In this document: piece by piece, positions 42,313 to 47,127 of the stretch | How positions within the stretch are numbered: the first letter of the stretch is position 1 | Layout: each line of letters starts with the position of its first letter | NCBI GenBank assembly: GCA_017480975.1 | Contig: JAFURK010000035.1 | Location: 1-47,127 of the forward strand | Source of the DNA: Bacilli bacterium | GTDB lineage: Bacteria > Bacillota_I > Bacilli_A > RF39 > UBA660 | Length of the DNA stretch: 47,127 nucleotides | Direction of reading: 5' to 3' | Notes under the pieces: generated by a model | Database searches by the model: none | The model's input: only the letters and a program-made list of their open reading frames with translations | What the model was told of the DNA's origin: nothing | Position numbers and translations under genes: made by a program

Positions 42313-43306
42313 AAATTCTTCCATCAACTAAATGAATATTATCTAATAATACGCCTGTACCTTCTGCAACACATGTAAGTGGACTTTCCGCAATAAATAC
42401 TGGTACCTTTAACTCTTGTGACAATAATTGACTAAAACCATCAACCATTGATCCACCACCAGTTAAAACAATTCCCTTATCAATAATATCAGCCGCTAAC
42501 TCAGGAGGAGTTTGCTCCAATATTCCCTTTGCAGCATGCACAATCGTATAAATACTTTCTCTTAAAGCCTCTTCCACTTCATCACTAGTAATCGTAATCG
42601 AATGCGGTAATCCAGTTACTAAATCTCTTCCTCTTACTTCCATCTTTTCATTTCTAGACCCAGGAAATACCGTACCAATCGTTACCTTAATATCCTCAGC
42701 AGTTCTATCTCCAACAAGTAACTTATATTTATCCTTAATATATTTTACAATATCATTATCAAAAGCATTTCCAGCTATTCTAATTGAAGAACTATTAACT
42801 ATACCACCTAAAGATAAAATAGCAATATCAGTAGTTCCTCCACCAATATCAATAACCATATTACCACTAGGCTTAGAAATATCCATTCCCGCTCCAATTG
42901 CAGCTACTTTAGGTTCTTCTTCCAAAAATACTTTCTTAGCTCCTGTTCTTTCCGCTGCCTCAACAATGGCATTTTTTTCTACTTGAGTGATATTAGAAGG
43001 ACAACAAATCAAAATTCTAGGACGTGAAAAGAAACTTTTACCATTAACTTTCTTAATAAAATAATTAAGCATAACTTCAGTAGTTTCAAAATCAGCAATA
43101 ACACCATCCTTCATCGGTCTTATTGCCGTAACCTTTCCTGGAGTTCTACCTAACATTTCTCTAGCTTCTGTACCAACTGCTAAAGGTTTCTTTGTGTCTA
43201 AATCAATTGCTACAACACTAGGCTCATTTAATACAACGCCTTGTCCCTTAATGTAAATTAATACATTTGCTGTTCCCAAGTCTATTCCAATGTCTTTATT
43301 AAACAT
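42311..43306 (-). CDS. mbl: MreB-family cell-shape protein, Mbl type
   Basis: This 331-aa bacterial actin guides sidewall peptidoglycan synthesis. Actin-fold blocks are GIDLGTANVLIY (phosphate 1), VEKNAIVEAAERTGAKKVFLEEEPKVAAIGAG, VIDIGGGTTDIA (phosphate 2) and IVLTGGGSMVDG (adenosine). Length fits MreB/Mbl (330-345). The Mbl assignment comes from context: the gene directly follows spoIIID, as mbl does in Bacillus. A terminator overlaps its stop codon. Rod shape is implied. Confidence 0.9.
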   Translation of the reverse strand: MFNKDIGIDLGTANVLIYIKGQGVVLNEPSVVAIDLDTKKPLAVGTEAREMLGRTPGKVTAIRPMKDGVIADFETTEVMLNYFIKKVNGKSFFSRPRILICCPSNITQVEKNAIVEAAERTGAKKVFLEEEPKVAAIGAGMDISKPSGNMVIDIGGGTTDIAILSLGGIVNSSSIRIAGNAFDNDIVKYIKDKYKLLVGDRTAEDIKVTIGTVFPGSRNEKMEVRGRDLVTGLPHSITITSDEVEEALRESIYTIVHAAKGILEQTPPELAADIIDKGIVLTGGGSMVDGFSQLLSQELKVPVFIAESPLTCVAEGTGVLLDNIHLVDGRI

Positions 43307-43356
43307 AATATCACCATCCTAAATATTATTTTAGCACATATTAACCCTTTTGAATA

Positions 43357-43617
43357 CTAGTAATTTGCATTTTTTTCCAAAAATTTTCTCCTTGTCGACT
43401 CTCCACCTCTAATATGTCTAATATCCATATGATACTGTAAAATACTTGACACTTGTTTATACATATCACTGTCAATCTCTAATAGTCTTTCTCGTAAATC
43501 TTTATGAATTGTACTCTTACTTATTCCAAATATTTGAGCCAACTCCCTAACAGTCTTTCCCGTTGCCAACATATATTTACCTTCTTCTATAACTCTTGAT
43601 ATAATTTTTTTATTCAT
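43357..43617 (-). CDS. spoIIID: Sporulation transcription regulator SpoIIID
   Basis: This 86-aa DNA-binding protein switches mother-cell gene expression between the sigma-E and sigma-K stages. The helix-turn-helix region TVRELAQIFGISKSTIHKDL (22-41) and the basic block YHMDIRHIRGGESTRRKF near the C-terminus are nearly diagnostic for SpoIIID (Bacillus: IRHLRGGEATK). Length fits (86-93). ATGGAGGG precedes the start. It lies between spoIIQ and mbl as in Bacillus. Its presence is strong evidence that the organism forms endospores. Confidence 0.95.
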   Translation of the reverse strand: MNKKIISRVIEEGKYMLATGKTVRELAQIFGISKSTIHKDLRERLLEIDSDMYKQVSSILQYHMDIRHIRGGESTRRKFLEKNANY

Positions 43618-43640
43618 GTAAACCCTCCATTATTATTTAT

Positions 43641-43666
43641 GAAAAAAAGTGGCATATAATACCACT
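43641..43666 (-). terminator. Terminator of spoIIQ
   Basis: In the minus sense AGTGGTAT-TAT-ATGCCACT (43648-43666) is followed by TTTTTTTC. It overlaps the spoIIQ stop codon, so spoIIID probably has its own start, perhaps using CATAAATA near 43635 as a sigma-E -10. Confidence 0.75.
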
Positions 43667-44330
43667 ATTGTAACTGTCCAAGTAATTTATCATAATAATT
43701 CTCTGGATTTACCACACTACCTTGATAATATAACTCAAAATGTAAATGATTTCCTAATTCTGTACTAACATTAGCCTCACCACTTTTACCAATGATTGTT
43801 CCTTGAGTAACAGTTGTATTAACAGCTACATCAACACTTCCCAAACTTTGATAAACACTAATTAAATCATTACTATGCTTAATCTTAACCGTTTTACCCA
43901 TTATTTCATCATCAACAACTTCAGTAACAGTACCATCTAAAATACTAACAACCTCAAATTCAGTACCATCCATACCATAATCAACACCAGAATTTTGCAT
44001 ATAAGTATTTCCGTAGTACACAATTGACTCTTCTTGTCTCGTCGCATCAGCCTGATAATCATAATAATTCTTAACAATCTTTACATTACCATTAATATAA
44101 GGTCTCATAATAACAGGATCGGTATTAACAACCGGAACATCTACAACTGGCTCCTCAATTACCTCTTCACTACTATCAAGAATTACTTCCTCAACTTCCT
44201 CTACCTCACTCCCTTGAAGAACAGCATTATTAACTATCTTTTCAATACAATACACACTACCAATCAGCATCGCAATTGATGCTACATACATCAAAGGAAC
44301 AACAAACGGTTTCAATTTTCTTTTTTTCAT
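43665..44330 (-). CDS. spoIIQ: Forespore protein SpoIIQ (degenerate M23 domain)
   Basis: SpoIIQ is made in the forespore and meets SpoIIIAH from the mother cell to form the engulfment channel. The 221-aa protein has one membrane helix (8-28), an acidic linker and an M23/LytM domain. In active peptidases the first zinc ligand is His in HxGxD; here the site reads QNSGVD, with Asn113 in place of His, while Asp117 and the HLH at 195-197 remain. Loss of this ligand is also reported for Bacillus SpoIIQ. YQSLGSV and GKSGEANVSTELGNH agree with SpoIIQ. Position before spoIIID supports the assignment. Confidence 0.9.
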   Translation of the reverse strand: MKKRKLKPFVVPLMYVASIAMLIGSVYCIEKIVNNAVLQGSEVEEVEEVILDSSEEVIEEPVVDVPVVNTDPVIMRPYINGNVKIVKNYYDYQADATRQEESIVYYGNTYMQNSGVDYGMDGTEFEVVSILDGTVTEVVDDEIMGKTVKIKHSNDLISVYQSLGSVDVAVNTTVTQGTIIGKSGEANVSTELGNHLHFELYYQGSVVNPENYYDKLLGQLQ

Positions 44331-44348
44331 TTTCTCACCTCTATTCTA

Positions 44349-44376
44349 AGTATTACCTAAAATAGAAGTTCTATAC
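44349..44376 (-). promoter_or_regulatory. Candidate sigma-F/sigma-G promoter of spoIIQ
   Basis: In the minus sense GTATA (44372-44376), 14 bases, GGTAATACT (44349-44357) fits the forespore pattern GYATA-N15-GGnnAnAnT apart from one base in spacing. Bacillus spoIIQ is sigma-F dependent, so the match is in the expected place. Confidence 0.5.
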
Positions 44377-44452
44377 TAATATTTTAAAAATTTTTTTAAT
44401 AAAATACTGAAAAAAAATCTAACTTAATTATAAAAATTTATATAATAACAAT

Positions 44453-45589
44453 TTAATTATTAACATCATCTTTTACTCTTTTTCTAATTCTTGTTCCTCC
44501 AACATACTTTTCTTCTAAATCTAAATCAATCATTTCTAATTCTTTATCCATAGCAAAAGTCCTATTATAAGAATAATCAGCCCCATCAGTATTTTTTTCC
44601 TCTCGCTTAACACTCTCTAACTTAGCTTTTTCTTCCTCTAAATCCATTCTCAGCTCATACATATCTTTTAAAATATTTTCTAACATCTCTACATACTCTA
44701 TCATATCTATATCTATTTTTTCCCCATTACAAAGATCAATTCTAATTTTTTCAAAAATTTCTTCCTTATCTTTATTCTTAATTGCTTCAAATGTCGTCAT
44801 ACCAACTCCACCAACAACAAACGTAGCCAAGTAAAATAAAAAATTAATCTCTATTGGTAGTCCATAACTAATTCTAGTAATTAAAGGAAAAACAGCAATA
44901 AATGTTAAACCACAACCACCTAAACCAATATTTTTAATCGTTTCTCCTAAAAACAAATCATTCTTTTTACTATCATAAAGTTCCCTTTTTAACACATATT
45001 TTGTAATTAATTTATGTAATTCTTGTTCCTTTTGTTGTAAATCACTTCTTAAATTTTCAACAACTTTACAAATAACTTCACTCGAACTAACATTATTATC
45101 TTTCTCTTTTAAAATATATTCATCCATTTGCATTACATCATTTAATGATTTTTCCTTTGATTCAATCTTATTATGCATAAACTCCAACATCTTAAACTTC
45201 TGCAAATAAAATTCCATTTCTATTGAATTTTTTGTTAATTCCTCTAAAACCTGCTTTTGATTCGTAATATTTGGTAAATCATTAAAAATTCCTTTTGATA
45301 TTAATATTTTCTCAATTCCTTTCTTTATACCAACTCCCACTAAAACTGATACTACCATCGACAAACAAGTAAAAACCTCAGTTGAAAACATCCCAACAAT
45401 TGCCCCCGGAGTAGCCCCTATAATCATAATTAAAACAAATAAACAAAATACGAAAGTGGGTCCAGGAAACCTTATATTCTTAAATTGTAAATCATACATT
45501 TTTTTATCTAATTTATTATAATTTTCCTCATTTTGTTTACATTCTTCTTTCAGTTCAATTTTTAGTTTCTTTAAATCTTCTAACTTCAT
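44453..45589 (-). CDS. Coiled-coil membrane protein, paralogue 1
   Basis: No family is recognised. The 378-aa protein starts with a short coiled coil, has two hydrophobic helices (about 40-90), a long coiled coil (about 100-200), two more helices (about 215-270) and a final coiled coil. The last 45 residues include DYSYNR, DKELEMIDLDLEEKYVGG and TRIRK and are nearly identical to those of paralogue 2, although the rest has diverged. The ATG at 45589 is chosen because MKLEDLKKLK matches the paralogue's start and GGAG lies upstream. Both ends of the helices place the coiled coils on the same side, probably the cytoplasm. Confidence 0.7.
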   Translation of the reverse strand: MKLEDLKKLKIELKEECKQNEENYNKLDKKMYDLQFKNIRFPGPTFVFCLFVLIMIIGATPGAIVGMFSTEVFTCLSMVVSVLVGVGIKKGIEKILISKGIFNDLPNITNQKQVLEELTKNSIEMEFYLQKFKMLEFMHNKIESKEKSLNDVMQMDEYILKEKDNNVSSSEVICKVVENLRSDLQQKEQELHKLITKYVLKRELYDSKKNDLFLGETIKNIGLGGCGLTFIAVFPLITRISYGLPIEINFLFYLATFVVGGVGMTTFEAIKNKDKEEIFEKIRIDLCNGEKIDIDMIEYVEMLENILKDMYELRMDLEEEKAKLESVKREEKNTDGADYSYNRTFAMDKELEMIDLDLEEKYVGGTRIRKRVKDDVNN

Positions 45590-45620
45590 CCTAATAAAAC
45601 TCCAATCCATCTTTATTAAA

Positions 45621-46817
45621 TTAATTAATATTATCTTCATCTGATTTTACTAATTTTTTAATTCTTGTTCCTCCAACATACTTTTCTTCTAAATCTACAT
45701 CAATCATTTCTAATTCTTTATCCATACTAAAATTTCTATTATAAGAATAATCAGCTTTATAAGTACTTTTATCCTCATTTTTTATATTATTTAACCTAAC
45801 TTCTTCTGAAGCCAATTCCAACTTAATTTCACTAATTTCATTTAAATATTTGATTTTACCTTCACTATAATACTTATTAAAAATTTCACTATATTCAAAT
45901 GAATAACCATCTTCTAAACATTTCTCTAACCTTTTATCTTCACCAATTTCTTCTCTAAGTTCCTCATAAACTTCTCTTTTATCATTTAATTTCTTAAAAT
46001 CATACAACGCTACTGCCCCGCTACCAAGAAAAAACGGTGACAAAACTGCAAATAAAACTTCAAAAGGACTACTACCAATACCCAAATTTTGAATATTTAA
46101 TTGGCCCATTAATACAACTGGTAAATCTACCAATACCATCAACATAGTTCCCATCAAAAGAATATCTCGTAATACAGTCAATCTATCCATGTCTATAACA
46201 GAACTATTTTTCAATACACACTTTGTAATAAAATTATCCAATTCTTCCTTTTTTTGCTTAAAAAGTTTACTATTTTCATTTATTTTCTCTACAATTGCAT
46301 CCTTTTTCTCCACATTATCAATTTCTTCAACATTATATTTATTTAAAATAACTTTTAATGCTGTTTCTTCTTCAATTATTTTATTATCTATAATATCTAA
46401 AATTTTATTATCATTTTTCAATTTCTCTATTTTTATATTATTTAAAATATCTTCTTTAAAAATATCCTTTTGACTTTCCGAATTAGTAAACTTCTTTAAT
46501 CCTTCTCTAATACAAGCCTTTTTTATAAATAGTTTTTCAGCTACAAATCCTATCGCAGCACATCCCCCTAAAGTAAACCACGAAAAAGCATAAGCAGGAA
46601 TTGACAAAAAATATGAATTCATTAAACCTACTGTGTACCCAAAAATAACTATTCCCCAAAGAGCAATTGAAAACACTATTCCTTGCATCACTCTATCGTC
46701 TAATTTATTCGCATTCAAAATATTAGATTTTAAATTCAATTTCTCTATTTCTTTATCATTAAATTTATATTCTTCTTTTATTCTTGCTCTCAATATTTCT
46801 AAATCTTTTAACTTCAT
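45621..46817 (-). CDS. Coiled-coil membrane protein, paralogue 2
   Basis: This 398-aa protein has the same plan as its neighbour: MKLKDLEILRARIKEEY start, two helices (about 45-90), coiled coil, two helices (about 210-265), coiled coil. It ends with the shared tail DYSYNR, DKELEMIDVDLEEKYVGG, TRIKK. AGGAGG precedes the ATG at 46817. It begins 31 bases before the next paralogue in transcription order and the two probably form an operon driven by the promoter at 46844-46872. Function unknown. A group II intron ends less than 70 bases upstream of the start codon. Confidence 0.7.
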   Translation of the reverse strand: MKLKDLEILRARIKEEYKFNDKEIEKLNLKSNILNANKLDDRVMQGIVFSIALWGIVIFGYTVGLMNSYFLSIPAYAFSWFTLGGCAAIGFVAEKLFIKKACIREGLKKFTNSESQKDIFKEDILNNIKIEKLKNDNKILDIIDNKIIEEETALKVILNKYNVEEIDNVEKKDAIVEKINENSKLFKQKKEELDNFITKCVLKNSSVIDMDRLTVLRDILLMGTMLMVLVDLPVVLMGQLNIQNLGIGSSPFEVLFAVLSPFFLGSGAVALYDFKKLNDKREVYEELREEIGEDKRLEKCLEDGYSFEYSEIFNKYYSEGKIKYLNEISEIKLELASEEVRLNNIKNEDKSTYKADYSYNRNFSMDKELEMIDVDLEEKYVGGTRIKKLVKSDEDNIN

Positions 46818-46843
46818 ATTAATAAACCTCCTAAATTGTTTAT

Positions 46844-46872
46844 ATTCTACCATACATGATCACATTTAACAA
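46844..46872 (-). promoter_or_regulatory. Sigma-A-type promoter of the paralogue pair
   Basis: In the minus sense TTGTTA (46867-46872), 17 bases, TAGAAT (46844-46849). It lies between the intron end and the gene, so the insertion left the promoter intact. Confidence 0.55.
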
Positions 46873-46884
46873 GAACAAAGGTCA

Positions 46885-46973
46885 ATCGAGTAGAGAAAAT
46901 TTAAATAGATTTTCTCTATTTTAATTTGTCCCTCTCACACCACCACTCATGCGGTTCTCGCAAGTGGCGGTTC
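46885..46973 (-). mobile_element. Group II intron 3' end (domains V and VI)
   Basis: In the minus sense, starting at the maturase stop, GAACCGCCACT and AGTGGTGGT form the domain V stem with the short loop region between, followed by GTGAGAGG. This is the GC-rich hallmark of bacterial group II introns, in sharp contrast to the AT-rich surroundings. Next, TAGAGAAAAT and ATTTTCTCTA form a perfect 10-bp domain VI stem, ending in CTACTCGAT, a common 3' terminus. The splice site is therefore near 46885; the exact base is not certain. Confidence 0.8.
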
Positions 46974-47127
46974 AACCTATGGGTAGTATATGAACTTTAT
47001 TATATTGGTCTATTGGACATAAAAGACCTCTTTTTTGAAGTCTTTCATTTGATATAGCTTTATGAATAACTGGTGTCATACTCATTTTCCAATATTTATT
47101 ACCAGAACAAGCATATTTATTTGCTAC
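46972..47127 (-). CDS. ltrA: Group II intron reverse transcriptase/maturase (C-terminal end)
   Basis: Only the last 51 codons lie in the window; the gene continues beyond the right edge. The frame contains NKYWKMSMTPVIHKAISNE and RLQKRGLL, matching the end of domain X in intron-encoded proteins (pattern YWR-x-S-x-TP-x-x-x-x-A-x-x-N-x-x-L-x-x-x-G), then a short tail to TGA at 46972-46974. No HNH endonuclease domain follows, so it is probably of the type lacking En. The TGA stop differs from the host habit and supports acquisition from elsewhere. Confidence 0.8.
   Translation of the reverse strand, partial: VANKYACSGNKYWKMSMTPVIHKAISNERLQKRGLLCPIDQYNKVHILPIG

Noticed and set aside
1-47127. CRISPR array
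   Set aside because: The only direct repeats seen are pairs (35-84 and 39912-39962). There is no array of regularly spaced repeats with unique spacers and no cas gene.
1-47127. tRNA or rRNA genes
   Set aside because: The intergenic gaps are short and extremely AT-rich, and no cloverleaf arms, CCA ends or rRNA-like blocks were found.

Overview
The window is AT-rich and almost entirely one-directional: every protein gene except rpmB lies on the minus strand. Gene content and order point to an endospore-forming, low-GC member of the Bacillota (class Bacilli, perhaps one of the gut lineages near Erysipelotrichales or RF39; this placement is inference). The evidence for sporulation is direct. There is a spoIIQ-spoIIID-mbl cluster (43665-44330, 43357-43617, 42311-43306), a ylbD-ylbE-ylbF-rsmD cluster with a YlbD-like coat protein (28586-30067), and a KinB-like histidine kinase preceded by three exact Spo0A boxes. 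MurE carries the DNPR motif of meso-diaminopimelate-adding enzymes. Trp codons are TGG, so the code is standard, but TGA stops are almost absent.

Region by region (minus genes read from high to low coordinates). The right edge (46885-47127) is the 3' end of a group II intron with the last 51 codons of its reverse transcriptase/maturase. It abuts two paralogous coiled-coil membrane proteins (44453-46817). Next come spoIIQ, spoIIID and mbl, a Fic toxin with a VbhA-like antitoxin (41363-42245), a DAACS dicarboxylate/amino-acid symporter, and an operon of a DUF4143 ATPase with murE and murF. A second DUF4143 ATPase, truA, a PflA-like radical SAM protein, cardiolipin synthase and rluB follow.

The central part holds ylbDEF-rsmD, a type IV prepilin, endonuclease IV, two related secreted proteins sharing a repeated Cys-rich/GVRPVI module, a lipoprotein nuclease, and a small gene with a 532-aa coiled-coil protein. 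It continues with a NatAB-type ABC exporter operon ending in an M13 (PepO) peptidase, and a thioester/pilin-like adhesin with its sortase. A pta operon with a 2,4-diaminopentanoate dehydrogenase-like gene comes next.

The left third is the Bacillus-type housekeeping cluster rlmN-prpC-prkC-rsgA-rpe with rpmB convergent to it. Here rpe is fused to a four-helix membrane domain. Beyond it lie a LysM protein with a possible sigma-K promoter, two membrane proteins (one a PTS EIIB-like domain lacking its phosphorylated Cys), the Spo0A-box kinase and a stand-alone Smr protein. The left end is a 452-bp gene desert with a dead tnpB remnant (IS200/IS605 family) and tandem palindromes.

Functionally the window combines spore development, cell-wall synthesis and signalling (PrkC/PrpC, MurE/F, Mbl), RNA modification (RlmN, RluB, TruA, RsmD) and a set of poorly characterised surface proteins. 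Intrinsic terminators are plentiful and often overlap stop codons. A short motif, 5'-TAAGYATTTT-3' in the gene sense, recurs in many 3' flanks and is not explained by annotated features.
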